Under the pieces are notes generated by a model. The model saw only the letters and a list, made by a program, of their open reading frames with translations, did no database searches and was not told the origin of the DNA. A stretch of DNA of 64,000 nt from assembly GCA_020744425.1 (NCBI GenBank), contig JAGMUV010000021.1, positions 806,001-870,000 of the forward strand. Direction: 5' to 3'. Each line of letters begins with the position of its first letter. Position 1 is the stretch's first letter. The translations under genes were made by a program, and so were the position numbers. Origin of the DNA: Dactylonectria macrodidyma. Taxonomy: Eukaryota > Ascomycota > Sordariomycetes > Hypocreales > Nectriaceae. Below, piece by piece: positions 1-10,439 of the stretch.

Positions 1-420
1 TCGGGGCCAAGCCGGACCTGATGGAGAGCGAGGCCTAGGTGCCATGCTGGGGGTGGCGTTGCCGGATGGGCGGCTCATAAGGCTGAAGGAGGTTTCTTGG
101 GAACTCTCGCAGGTGCCGCTTCTGGAGTGCAAACGTGATTGAGCATAAGTTCATGAAGCACAAGAAGAATAAGAAGCACCACAAGGGATGGGCGTCCCAG
201 AGCTTTCTCTGGTGACTCCACTAGCAGCAGTGACTCCAACTCGGAAGTCGGCCAGCGACGTCGCGACGGTCCTCTCTCTCCCCATCACGGGGGACCTCCT
301 CACCATGGTGATGGTTACGGCCATCATGATGGCCCTGGCTTCCGTGGTCCGGAAGGTCCTGGCGGCCCTGGTGGATTTAGCCATCACGGTCCACCTAGTC
401 ACGGTGGCCCTCGTCGGTGA
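1..420 (+). pseudogene. Broken 3' end of a glycine-zipper, His/Gly-rich protein gene
   Basis: Coding character is spread over all three forward frames, in order. A Gly/Ala-rich stretch containing GERGLGA begins in frame 2. It moves at about position 53 to frame 1 (HKAEGGFLGTLAGAASG), then at about 130 to frame 3 (NVIEHKFMKHKKNKKHHKG), and ends in frame 1 with a tail rich in HHG and PPHHG motifs, stopping at 418-420. This order (glycine zipper, basic Lys/His run, His/Gly/Pro tail) resembles fungal glycine-zipper 2TM-like proteins. No intron borders explain the frame changes, so I read it as a gene broken by several small indels. The 5' part lies outside the window. Function unknown; family call tentative. 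Confidence 0.4.
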
Positions 421-598
421 TCATATCTGCCTCCGCGACCGTCTATTACAACATAATCGAAACGTCGATGTCGACTTTGCGTGGCTGAATATTTAGAATT
501 GAAATTTGTATAGAAAGCTCGATAGTTAATGACTCCCTCTTAATCACTGGTGATGGGTGTGTTCAGTAGCTTGAATTAGGATGCACTATCTTAAAACT

Positions 599-1802
599 CT
601 ACAAAGACTCATAGGTCGCAAGTCTGCCTGACGCCCATCGCCTCATCCTTTGGGTCGCATCTCCGATAATTCCCGCGTCGTTTTCGAGGAGAATGTAGTC
701 ATGAGCCTCATGGTCGGAAACTTCAACGTCGACGCTTACAGAAGGACACCTCCTCCGGACAGCCTCTGCGAACCCCACGATGGCATCTCGAAATACTTCT
801 TGTCTACCAGCAGTGATATAGAGTGCATTCGTTATATCGTAAACATGTTCTAACCAAGACAGGTCCCCGTCCATTGCAAACACAGGATGAGCCTCATTAG
901 ACTTAGGCGCTAAATCATCCCGACGAACTGCGTGGTGGGATGCCTGTTGGATGAGGCCCGACGAGAGCATATCGACATTGCTGTTTTCTTTGAATGAAGC
1001 CGTATCGGTTCGATTACTAAGCCAAGGAGACACCAAGAAGATGCCAGCAACAGGCTGAACCAGCTTCACAGGTGGGATGTTTGGATGAGGGTGAAGTATG
1101 TGATAGAGGAGCTGGACTGTCAAGTTTCCACCGGCTGAGTCGCCTCCAAAGATGAGGTCGCGCGGGTTGACGCCACTTTGAAGTAGGTGGTTTAGGGCTG
1201 AAGAGGCTTGGTGAAGCTGGTCAGGGTACTGGGCTCTGGGCGAAAGAGTGTACTGTAATACTGCAACTGCAACATGAGCCTTGGCCCCCAGACTAGCGTT
1301 GACGTACGCTTCCCAGCACCAAGTGAAATGACCAGGGAGCGGAGGCGCGATATATCCGCCGCCATGAAAGAAGAGAACAATCTTGGATGCTTCCTTACGG
1401 TCTCCAATCCACATAACTGACGCTCCCGTGCCGCCAAGGTTCTCAATGTCAAGGTTCAATAGATTCAAAGGACCCTGTGGCGTCTGCTGGATTAACTTGG
1501 CTCGCAGTTTCTTGACCCATGTCTCGTACACCTCCAATGTCGGCGTGGTCAGATATTGAATCTGGTTGGGGCTGAAACTCCCTAATAAGGTTCGACCGAC
1601 CGAGGATGCGAAAAAGAACCTCAATGGGATTCTCCGTCTGATAGCCAGAGGTAGTCCCCGAATGAGGATGATGACCAAATCTTTGACCGCTGTCACCAGG
1701 TTAGAGGAAATGCTCAATTCAAAGCATGGCAGCATGCTTACCCAGCGGGATCCGAACGGCCAACCCCAGCTTGCCAAAGAAGGAGTGCGTGTCTGATGCC
1801 AT
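599..1802 (-). CDS. Alpha/beta hydrolase, hormone-sensitive lipase type (steryl acetyl hydrolase-like)
   Basis: Two exons, complement(599..1689, 1742..1802), give 383 aa. The intron (1690-1741) has a GTAAGC donor and CAG acceptor, and its phase joins the N-terminal MASDTHSFFGKLG exon to the main frame. This start is preferred over the downstream in-frame ATG at 1735. Family motifs: the oxyanion HGGGY near residues 129-133, the nucleophile elbow GDSAG at 203-207, a candidate acid Asp in VFRDA near 322, and His in EAHDY near 350. A hydrophobic N-terminal segment (VIILIRGLPLAI) could anchor it to a membrane. By family knowledge it hydrolyses short or medium carboxyl esters; the substrate cannot be inferred. 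All key residues are present and the frame is intact. Confidence 0.85.
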
Positions 1803-2309
1803 TGTTAGAGAAACGTTGGATTCGTAATGCGAGTAGAGGCTTCCCGCTGAGCTCTTCTTCGTCTCCTCTCTCGCCTCATTTCCTGCAAGTTCTCTATGCG
1901 ACACGTCTTAATACGAACATCTATTTAACACAAATACGCGACAATGCGGGGTATTCACGGCTTCTTCTAACTCGGCATCGGCATCTAGGCCCGGTAACTG
2001 GTCCGGCATTGACTCCGCTTCTGGATTAGGACTAACGTATCAGTAAGCCAGACAGCGGACAGGACTAGTCCATGTGATCCGGGGTTGATTTCGCCGGCAC
2101 TCAGAGTCGCTCCATGTACCTCGGGCCTTGGCGGGGGTCATGTGGGGCGCGGTACTTAGGCGTTGCCTTACGAAAAGTCAAAGGATAACCGTGGCACCGT
2201 ACGGGTGAGCAGCCCTGCCGCGATACATACCCATGGTTCTTTTCCCGCATCTTGATGTCGCTTAAGACTTAGAATGTGCGCCTTTCTGCATCAAATTGAC
2301 GGGTACGGA
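1803..2309. other. Intergenic, no gene seen
   Basis: Upstream region of the hydrolase followed by the junction to a truncated LINE. No convincing coding frame, RNA or repeat was recognised here. Confidence 0.5.
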
Positions 2310-3037
2310 CTATAGAGAATGATTTGGTAGGAGCTGGCCTACGTCACGCAACCAACCTGGCCCAGCCAGGCTCACACATTTACGTCTGCCTTGACAATAC
2401 GTCAGCAGCGGCTGGCTTGCTAGGCCAGCCGTCGGAATCCTCACAGGCCCAGTTCCTAGAGTTCCAATTGATCGCACGAGCCCACGGGGCAACATCAGTA
2501 CGATGGTGCCGTGGTCACAAAGGCATCCCCGGAAATGAACAGGCCGACAAGCTGGCCAAAGCAGGAACAGAGCTTCCAGAACCACCCGGCGCAGCTCCGT
2601 CCCTGGCCGTCAATCGAAGGAAGGCCCGAGCCCTCCCCAGAACCCTCTTTAAGAGCTGGTGGCAAGACCGCGCCCCAGACTCCTATCAACCCTATCAGCT
2701 AGAGGCCACGACCTCTAGCCCAGCCGAACTACAGCTACCTCGGAAGCAGCTCCGGCATCTCTTAGCAGCCCGCTCCGGCCACGGAGACTTTGCTGCGTAC
2801 CACGAGAGATTTGCCCACGATGACGCTCAGTTTGAGTGCTCATGCGGACGGCGGAAATCACCCGACCATCCCTTCTATTACCGCAAGGTTGACCGTCGCC
2901 ATCGGATAAAGTTGGGCCTTTTTCCGAAACTGACGATCAACCGCGTAATAGGACAGGATTTCGGCGAGTTCGTCGCAATGATAGAAGCAGCTCAATTCTT
3001 CCAAGAAATCTGCCCCCATCATCGCCCCCTCGTCTAG
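2310..3037 (+). pseudogene. 5'-truncated non-LTR retrotransposon (Tad-like LINE), RNase H and C-terminal region
   Basis: An open frame of about 240 codons starts abruptly inside an RNase H domain: a CLDNTSAAAG strand with its Asp, then VRWCRGHKGIPGNEQADKLA, the typical LINE/RNase H WxxGHxGxxGNExAD block. It ends with a Cys-rich tail (CSCGRRKSPDHPFYY) and a stop at 3035-3037. The reverse transcriptase and endonuclease parts are missing, the usual result of 5'-truncated LINE insertion. The 3' untranslated part probably continues to about 3280. Not expected to be functional on its own. It is flanked on the right by the inverted-repeat/LTR structure. Confidence 0.8.
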
Positions 3038-3287
3038 AACCCCCGGAAGTTGCGGTGCTAGCAGCCTTAGCCCCAGACCCTTAATAACACATTCCTTTCC
3101 TCTTTCCTTTGTCTCTTTTGTTTATCGGCGTTGTCGGAAGGCTCGGCTCGCGAGGCCGGGCCTGCGACGCGCTACGCTGTATAACAGCCTTGAATGCGGT
3201 TTCCCCCTGGTTCCCTTGAAAAATCGGATGCTATTGCAGTCGTCGGGCACGAAATAATAGGTCAAATAGGGCTGCTTAATTGTTAGA

Positions 3288-3482
3288 TGGAAGAGGAAGA
3301 AGGATCGCAATTCGGCTCGTGGAGGGATGTAATTAGACTTACACGTGACATCGGATTGCGGGTCTGAGCCACGGGCCCGCTGGGCCCGTGGCCCCGGCTC
3401 CGCCGAAGCTAGCTACCCTGTACCTTGGTTTCTTTAGCTGTAGACTCCAGCCTAGCACGTCGTCTTGCCCCTAGGGGATTCT
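3288..3482 (+). repeat. Left arm of a large imperfect inverted repeat
   Basis: The reverse complement of this segment matches 3901-4114 closely. Shared blocks include GGCAAGACGACGTGCTA, CTGGAGTCTACAGCTAAA, GGGTAGCTAGCTT and CACGTGTAAGTCTAAT, in the same order with small indels. The two arms are about 0.2 kb each and surround the LTR-like unit at 3696-3900. This could be a foldback element or two head-to-head copies of a retrotransposon leader. Confidence 0.75.
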
Positions 3483-3517
3483 GTAGACATCTAGATGTCT
3501 TCACGACGGTAATTAAT

Positions 3518-3518
3518 C

Positions 3519-3556
<38 letters not shown>
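3518..3556 (+). repeat. (CAA)13 trinucleotide microsatellite
   Basis: Thirteen perfect CAA units lie between the left inverted arm and the LTR-like unit. On the minus strand a short frame starting MSAQTQEARTISAID lies near 3640-3690, reminiscent of the start of a gag gene, but it stops within 30 codons. Confidence 0.9.
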
Positions 3557-3557
<1 letters not shown>

Positions 3558-3695
3558 TATGCTACGCAAGGTCGATTCGGAGACGTGATATAGTCTTACA
3601 GCGATGCGACGGCTGAGTTTTCTTTAGATGTTCGGATAGCGTCAATGGCTGAAATGGTTCTTGCTTCTTGTGTTTGAGCAGACATTGTCGTTTGG

Positions 3696-3900
3696 TGTTG
3701 CTGCTAGCAAGCCGGCCCCAGCAACCGACTGACTAAAAGGAATGAGGTCGCTAGGGGGACCGTTGGGAAGGCACGCACTGTATTTAAGGGAAGAAACCCT
3801 CCTACATCCTCTAGCTGTTCTGTATGCTTTCCAAGACTCTTGTATCCTATACCCAACGTGTCCTAACGAGTGACATGACGAGTGTGTGATCCCTGCAACA
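3696..3900 (+). mobile_element. Solo LTR-like unit, family A (copy 1, internally deleted)
   Basis: The unit runs from TGTTGCTGCTAG to CCCTGCAACA, so it has TG...CA ends with TGTTG/CAACA inverted termini. A TATA-like TATTTAAGG lies near 3781. The same sequence occurs in reverse orientation at 58416-58672, which identifies it as a dispersed repeat; this copy lacks about 50 bp near its start. No target-site duplication is visible, and the right end directly touches the right inverted arm, so the original insertion has been rearranged. Confidence 0.7.
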
Positions 3901-4114
3901 AGAACCCCCTAGAGGCAAGACGACGTGCTAAGCTGGAGTCTACAGCTAAAGGAACCTAGGTATAGGGTAGCTAGCTTTAGCCGGAGCCGGCAGCTTACTA
4001 CAACCAGCCCGGGGCCGCGGCCGCGGGCCCGTGGCTCGGACACGCAGTCCAGGTCACGTGTAAGTCTAATATCCTTCCACGCGAGCCGAGATTGCGATCC
4101 TTCTTCCTCTTCCA
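3901..4114 (-). repeat. Right arm of the large imperfect inverted repeat
   Basis: Reverse-complement partner of 3288-3482. It begins immediately after the LTR-like unit and ends about 85 bp before the recognisable part of the broken hydrolase on the minus strand, so it probably accounts for the loss of that gene's 3' end. Confidence 0.75.
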
Positions 4115-4194
4115 CACACGACCTCAGGCATGTCGGCGTGGACATAATTACCCTTATGCCACGAGTCAGCAGCAAAGTCTTACTCCAATTCCAA

Positions 4195-4625
4195 ATGTGA
4201 CTTGTAACAAGCCCCGGGGGGAATGGTTTCATTAGCGTGATGGGACCCTTACGTCGATTCATCTTGGGCAAAAACTGCCCACCCAGCATGTCCTTAATGC
4301 TCTTGCCAAGCGGCGTCACGAAAGCTGCCAGATAGACAAACATGATGACGCCGCCACTCTGGCCCTCCTTCGCCCGCTGCTTATAGCCCAAGCCCTCGAC
4401 AGCATTGGCGCCAACTAGCCCACCGTACGAATGCACGACGATCACGATGGCCGTCCCCTCATCGGCGAGGCCCTTGGTAGGCGGCTCGGCCGCGACGGAG
4501 GGGTAGCTGACGGCCTCGGTGAACCAACCGCGGGCGTAGAGGGTGTCGCGGACGACGTCAAAGCAATGGGGCGTGTGCCAGGCGCCCGGGCTGAAGACCA
4601 TGGTTGGCTTGGTGGTGGTGGCCAT
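4195..4625 (-). pseudogene. Truncated alpha/beta hydrolase (AB hydrolase-6 type)
   Basis: Reading from an ATG at 4623-4625, the frame starts MATTTKPTMVFSPGAWHTP, carries the nucleophile elbow VVHSYGGLVGANAVEG, then VYLAAFVTPLGKS and GGQFLPKM. Family members normally have about 20-30 residues between the PPTKGLADE segment and the VVHSYGG strand; here the two nearly abut, so an internal deletion is likely. After about MKPFPPG the homology ends, and the open frame runs into the inverted-repeat arm. The C-terminal third, with the catalytic His, is missing. Likely a dead serine hydrolase gene damaged by the neighbouring element. Confidence 0.7.
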
Positions 4626-5247
4626 GGTGAGGAGGTGGCGTTGCGACGAACGTGACGAGTGTCTCGAGCTGAATAGTGAGTATCCTGGGGATCGACAATG
4701 AGAGAGAACATGCATCAGGAATATATGATATATCGTAAATGGGGAATGAAAATGGGTGGCTGTCACGGCAGATGCCGTCCATGGAAGCCCCACAGGTTCC
4801 CGAGTCATGGCCTGCGACAAATTAAAACTGGATGATCTGTCCTGCATCTGTCGATCCCGGCAACTTGCGACGTTGAAGCCTGTATGCCGGGTTCGAGCTA
4901 CAGGGACCCGATAGGTTGGGACCGCGTAGTGCCTCTGTAGTGACGTGAACTAGGTCGTTAGTGCGTTTGGCACTAGAAACCACGCTCGGATGGTGCAGTT
5001 GTGGAAGCAATTGGCGAATTGTGGGTGCGAGGGTGGACCTGGGGAAGGGGCACAGACAGGCTGGCCGATGGAACATGTTCCGGGGTTCTTAACCGAGACT
5101 GAAATGGAAGACTTTGTATTTACGTGCTATCATCTTCCTGTCGGAACGCAAGTTAACCATGTAGCATCTTCGTCTTAGTTTCTGGATCTTTGGCTATCAT
5201 AATAGCTTCTTCAATCTTCCATCCTTAAGTGAGCTGTCTGTGCCGAG
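4626..5247. other. Intergenic region between divergent genes
   Basis: Promoter region shared by the broken hydrolase (minus) and the rhodopsin-domain gene (plus). Short open frames are present but none shows domain or codon evidence of being real. Confidence 0.45.
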
Positions 5248-6589
5248 ATGGCCGTCGCCACGGCTCTCCAGACTCGCGAGAGCCTCTACGACAACAGAGC
5301 CGGGGAACTGAATGGCACTACAACGGCATTGCTCATCCTCGCCACCGCCTTTGTCGGCCTGCGTTTCTGGGCTCGTTATCTCAGCCGGGCAAGCTATGGT
5401 TCTGACGACTGGATGATGGTTGCTGCGCTGGTATGTGTTGACGGCTCGGAGATTCTTCCCCGACTGAACGCCCGAGCGGCAGCTGACGCGTAGAACAACG
5501 AGCAGATAGGCGTTTTTATTTCCGGCGCAATCAACTATGCTAGTAAGTTAGATCCTAGGACCACGGAATCGGTGCCGACGCCATATTGACCACGACCGCC
5601 GCAGTGATCGCTCATGGGCTCGGCCGACACGCCGACACATTGCCGATAGATGAGCTCGTTACCTTCTTCAAGCTCCTCCTCGCATTTGAGTGCATATACG
5701 TCACAGCAGTGATGCTCGTGAAACTGTCTGTGCTCCAGATGTACCTGCGCATCTTCCCATCACGCGGGTTCAAGATTGCTGCAGCAATCATAGCTGCGCT
5801 CGTCGTCGCGTGGTGGATCGCCATCGTCGCCGTCTGCATCTTCCAGTGCAACCCCATCAGCAAGGCTTGGTTGCCGTGGATTGGCGGCACTTGTATTGAC
5901 CTTAAGGGTTCCTTTATTGGTAATGCCATCCCGAATATCGTTACGGATGTTGCAATCCTGTGCATGCCTATCAGGCAAGTCTGGAAGTTGCACGTCACCC
6001 TCGCACAGAGGCTGTCTCTGTGCTTCATGTTTTTGCTCGGCAGTTTGTGAGTTCAGCCCTGCTCTTGAGGCTCCCTGCCCTCAGGCCGCTAAGATCCTTC
6101 TAGCGTATTGTTCGCTTCTATATACCGCTTTACCACCCTCATGCAATTCGACACGAGGGACACAACTTGTAAGTGGTTATGTTCCGATGAATACGCATAT
6201 GAACTTCGACATGTTGGTTCTAACCACCAGAAGGGACGCTTGCCACGGCGTGCACGTGGTGTGTGGTTGAGGTAGCTTGCGGAGTTATCAGCGGGTGCCT
6301 GCCAACGCTGCGGCCGCTCATGGGTAAAATCTCGAGCCAGTTCGGTAGCATGACGAATAGCAAGACGGGGCAAGGTAGTGGCAACAGCAGAGCTTGGCGG
6401 CCGACCGAGTTGATCACCATCGGCGGCACTGGAGGTAGTAAATCGGGAGACAGATACTTCCAACGACTGGGAAACGAAGAGGACAAATACCGCACCCACA
6501 GGGCTATCACGAGGTCGGAGTCTGTATCCAAACAGATCGGCCATAGTAGTGATCCGGGCTCGGGAGATGAACTCCCTCTGAACGGATAA
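5248..6589 (+). CDS. Fungal rhodopsin-domain integral membrane protein (PTH11-like, no CFEM)
   Basis: Five exons, join(5248..5430, 5494..5542, 5605..6046, 6104..6168, 6234..6589), give 364 aa. The four introns are 57-65 bp with GTATGT, GTAAGT, GTGAGT and GTAAGT donors, and all phases agree. Family hallmarks: LRFWARYLSRASYGSDDWMM after the first membrane helix, HGLGRHADTLP, a KLSVLQMYLRIFP helix, FQCNPISKAW, and RFTTLMQFDTRDTTW followed by the last helix, CVVEVACGVISGCLPTLRPL. The hydrophilic tail (KSGDRYFQRLGNEED) is typical. There is no signal peptide or CFEM domain. By family it is a seven-helix plasma-membrane protein proposed to act in sensing; the ligand is unknown. The reading frame appears intact. 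Confidence 0.88.
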
Positions 6590-7366
6590 GAACAATGTGG
6601 ACAGGGAGATCCAATGGCAGGGTCAGACATCGAACGAATGGGAATCGAATCGATAGATTCATTCTATGCCAAGTCTTACGAATGTCGAATTGAATTTCTT
6701 GTGTTCGATCAAAATTCGATCGATTCGGTAGAACCGGGCTCCGCGATGTATAAAAACATGGCAGTGGGCAGGTTTAGCGTGATTGATTGACGCGCTAAAG
6801 AGGCAACTGGCGCGATCCTCCGACGGGATGAGCGCAATTCGTTCATCGCTGGCCACGGTCCGGTGCTAGTGCTAAGATATGTCAGTTAGTACACCCACGC
6901 GCCCCGACTTGCCTATAGCATGTATAGCATGGCAGGTACCCCACAAGTACATCCATCATCCCCACAACAACCCGCAATCAGGTGCTTTATAGAAATCCGA
7001 CGGTAATCCATTTTGTAGCTTGGAATGAGACATCGGCTCAATTTCTATGAGGAGTAATGTTATGTGGGTGATGTTGAAGTACGAGTTATCTCTGCGGTAA
7101 AATCCAACTTCCGAAGTTAGGAGGAGGTACTAGGGCCGCAACCCAGGGCCTGCCCAGAGCAAGCTTCAATAGCGATTTGCTACAAGGACATCTGCACTCT
7201 AGGAAGTTCCGTCACAGGTGACGCGACGTGTTTGCCATGCGTCTCAATTGTTCGAGTACGGTGTCGCGAACCCAGTTGTTCCAAGCGTAGCAAGAGTCAC
7301 CTCCTTTCATGATTGGTTCAGCAGACCACAGCTTTAGTTGAATATATGTTGCATTCGCACCCCTCA
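6590..7366. other. Intergenic, no gene seen
   Basis: Convergent 3' flanks of the receptor and membrane protein genes. A stretch around 6640-6740 is rich in ATTCGA-type repeats (short inverted TCGAT/ATCGA words). No coding frame of merit. Confidence 0.5.
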
Positions 7367-8579
7367 TCACATACAATCCTTGGATGATGTATTACTGTGA
7401 CCGTCCTCATCATCGCCCACCACAACTGTAGTCTCGACCGTCTTCGTGATGCCATGTGGGCCAGCATATGTAGCTAGATGTATTTCCGATCCTGCACTAC
7501 CTCGACGGGGTCGCTCATCTTTTCCTAGTTTGCTCAGCATCGTGTTGCTCAACATTGACTTCGCCTGACTGCCGCTGACGACAACACGGGATGTGACATA
7601 GTTGGTTGGGTTGGATTTGTGACTGCTACTGGCATACCAGCCGTCCCCGCGCTCAGCCGCGCCGCTCCTGACAACTTTGGATATCAGGCTGGCCATTAAT
7701 AGTTCGATATATAGCTTGATCATATAGGCGAGAGGGGCAAATTGGACATATCTGCACGCATAAGTTCAAGTTAGCTGTGTCGAAGCCTATATGTCAAGGA
7801 CGGAAGTGCCACGAGGCAAAGGCTCACAGGTAAGGATTTGGCAAACTCAGGAAGCCTAAGAGGAGGACATCCATAGACGTAGAGATTGCTACCATTCCAG
7901 CATTAAAGCGGAAGAGCCTCCAGTACTTGGTCAACCCGTCAGCAATCAGTCGGAAGCGCACTAGATACAAAAAGTACAGGTTGAGCCCCAGGTCGATTGC
8001 AAGAAAGAAGGACTTTTCCGCCTTTTCGAATATCATGTTGACGTGAACCTGGGAAGGCGTAGCTGACTCCAGGTGCGCGACAGTCCATATGTAGGCAACG
8101 GCTATGTTGATGAACCCGATTGGGATAAAGAGGCCCCATTTCAACCTCGCAGCTCTCTTCCTGTTGGTCATGATCAGTGCAACACGGTTGGCAATGATTT
8201 GAGGCAAGAGTTGCGTCTGAATAGCCCATAATGCCACTGCACATATGTCAGCTCAAGCAATGCTCACAGGACGCACATCGCATTTGTTATTACCAGTGAA
8301 TAAATAGAAGCCGAGGCTGGAGATGCTGGTCAGCATTGGAAATGAGTGCGGCTGTCAATGAATAATGGCCTACCTCCCAGGGATAATTCCATTCAGGTAT
8401 AGAAATGTGACGAGGGCGAAGATAAAATTTGTCCATGTCTCACCCCAAATCATGTATAGATAGGCGTGACGGAGACTCCGCGTGCGTTTCCATATTCCTT
8501 GTGTCTGCTGCACAGCCTTCGCAAAAGCGAAAATGAAGAAGCCCAAAAAGAGCCCATAATATAAAGAAGCAATATCCAT
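7367..8579 (-). CDS. Multispan integral membrane protein of unknown function
   Basis: Four exons, complement(7367..7751, 7828..8236, 8294..8316, 8374..8579), give 340 aa; all three introns have consensus borders and matching phases, including a 23-nt micro-exon encoding SLGFYLFT. The start MDIASLYYGLFLGFFIFAFAK is chosen because it opens the first helix. About seven hydrophobic helices follow (LYMIWGETWTNFIFALVTFLY; LWAIQTQLLPQIIANRVALIM; FIPIGFINIAVAYIW; FLAIDLGLNLYFLYLVRFRL; AGMVAISTSMDVLLLGFLSL; LIELL-type last helix), then a Ser/Gly-rich polar tail. I recognise it as a fungal family usually annotated only as integral membrane protein; no function is known. A run of 14 G lies just upstream in the leader. 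Confidence 0.82.
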
Positions 8580-8596
8580 AATGCCGTTAAGCTCTT

Positions 8597-8610
8597 GGGG
8601 GGGGGGGGGG
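8597..8610. repeat. Homopolymer run of 14 G (poly-C in the leader of the membrane protein gene)
   Basis: Fourteen consecutive G, then T and five more G, only about 18 bp upstream of the chosen ATG. It is followed outward by short GGAGCCTC repeats. On the coding strand an upstream ATG at 8754-8756 is in frame through this tract, so the tract length decides whether that upstream start is in frame. Confidence 0.9.
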
Positions 8611-9203
8611 TGGGGGTCGGAGCCTCGGAGCCTCGGAGCGACAGGGAAACGTCTTTGACTAAGCAAAAAGGCAAGAACTGGGGTAGCAAGGCCATTACAC
8701 AGACAGAACTGACTCGTCACTTTATATAAACGACTGGGCTGCATTAGGGAAGCCACGTATCATGTGATTTAGGAAGCGATTGACGAATTGGCCTCCGTTT
8801 CGTTGGTGGATGTCCGCGCATAGCTTGCCCATGCACTGATGGTGTTAGGCGTCGAAAGCGGTCGTACTACGCCTACTTCCGTGATGAAGATGGCCACTGC
8901 TTAAAGAGTTGGCGTCAACTCTCATGTCCTTCAGTGCAGGATCGGCTCTTGGACTGACAGGGTGGGGTCTTAGGGCTGTAGGGATGTTATACGCTATGGC
9001 TTGGCCAATAAGCGAGACCAGGTGTCCCCTGGTTTTGTGTGGCAGGGCCTCTGGAAAGGATCTAGCCCTGTCTCCTACGAAACCCGCAGGCGGTTGCAAA
9101 AGACGCAGATCCTAGGAAAGACATACACAATTCTCGGGATTCGCGCGACCCGGGGCTCGGACACCCAAGCCAAAGTCTCTTTTATGGCTCGCTCAATGTG
9201 TGT
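8611..9203. other. Intergenic, no gene seen
   Basis: Upstream region of the membrane protein gene. Short open frames around 8845-9115 lack family motifs and overlap on opposite strands. Nothing supported. Confidence 0.45.
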
Positions 9204-9435
9204 ACGAAGGTTGCTGGCATATGTTTTGTCAGTTTGCCCCGTCAGCTTTTCGGTAACTGCAGGGGTCTCTAGAAGTCTTCAAAATACGAAAAAGCTGGAA
9301 TTGTGAATTTCCACATAAATTTGAGAGGTTGAGAGTTGGGCGATAGGGGCGCGACTGCGCGACTTCTCAAAGGTGCCTGCAGTTACTGAAAGCCTCGTGG
9401 GGGAAACTAACAAAACATATGCCGGCAACCTCCGT
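9204..9435. repeat. Inverted repeat, arms of about 75 bp
   Basis: The left arm 9204-9277 (GGTTGCTGGCATATGTTTTG ... AACTGCAGG ... AGAAGTC) matches the reverse complement of the right arm 9361-9435, with roughly four-fifths identity by eye. The arms are separated by 83 bp. No coding sequence lies inside. It resembles a small foldback or MITE-like relic; no target duplication was identified. Confidence 0.65.
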
Positions 9436-10222
9436 CGATTCCATGTGCTTAACACGGGTCCAAGCCGTTAGCTTCCGGGTAAGCGTCTGGACCCCAGCAG
9501 GTTGTGATGTGCGGCCGGCACTTGTTTTAGCAGGTTGACAGGTTACATTGACAGGAGATAGTGGCCCCCCCCTACTCGATGCGGATCATGATTGACGCTC
9601 GTAAGGCCGAATGGTTCCCCGCCCTACAGGGATAAGTTACCCGTTTGAAACAGTGCACCTGGGGAAGCAGATACCAGTGACACCAACCTCGCAATCTCCA
9701 CCAGGAAGCCTCGTCAGCCAGCCTTCTTAGCGCCGCTCTCCTAGCACCCCTCTAACCGTTTCGACGCATGAACTAATCTTGAAAAGGGCTGCTGAAGCAG
9801 TTTTAGCATTGTCATTTTCCGTGACGACTGTGACAAAAAAGGTGAATGCACCTTAGTTTTATCAGCCTTCAAGCCACTGAACTCTAATCAGGGGATTTGA
9901 AGAACGCTCAGCATCATGCTCAGGTGAGCTGAGGCTTGGTGCTCAAATATCTCATCGGTAACACATCACATGATACTCTGTACCCTGAGCTCAGCATAAC
10001 ATGTACAGCGACAGCAACATCCCTGAAGATAGACCTGCAGCAGAAGTATACAAGGTGGCAATGATGTTTTCTGTCCTCCCCTGTTGGGGCTTGGCTTCAT
10101 CAGCTGCATTAAGCACTAAGATACGACATAGTCAGTCAATCCATACTATTCACAGTGAAAGAATTCAATACGGAGTGATTGTCTTACGTAGAGATATGGA
10201 TACGTACCAGTGAGGGGGGGGT
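9436..10222. other. Intergenic, no gene seen
   Basis: No convincing coding sequence or RNA. Short frames only. Confidence 0.45.
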
Positions 10223-10432
10223 TAGTGTCTTATCGTCTCGTTGCTTCGACTTCGACGAGGCAAGCATGCACTGCTTGATCCGTGCTCAAGCTAACGCTTG
10301 GCTCCTCGACGGAAGGTTTGCCCCGGTTCCTCGAGTCCTCGTTATCGGACGATGGCGTTTCAAGTTCGAAATTGCCATCCTCAAGGGCTATCGCTGCGCG
10401 ATCCAACAACTCTTTATGAGGTTCACTTATCC
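10223..10432 (-). pseudogene. Isolated coding-like island, unknown gene fragment
   Basis: On the minus strand an uninterrupted stretch of about 65 codons reads LLDRAAIALEDGNFELETPS and continues with SSDNEDSRNRG and STDQAVHACLVEVEATRR before a stop. The balanced acidic and polar composition and locally higher GC differ from the AT-rich surroundings. There is no start codon and no recognised domain. It could be the C-terminal end of a lost gene. Confidence 0.25.
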
Positions 10433-10439
10433 TTGCGGC

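Noticed and set aside
188..496. 102-codon forward frame overlapping the glycine-zipper tail
   Set aside because: The His/Gly-rich tail in the other frame explains the sequence; this frame is a hydrophobic shadow.
3518..3556. CRISPR-like array
   Set aside because: Simple CAA microsatellite without spacers; CRISPR arrays are not expected in a fungal nucleus.
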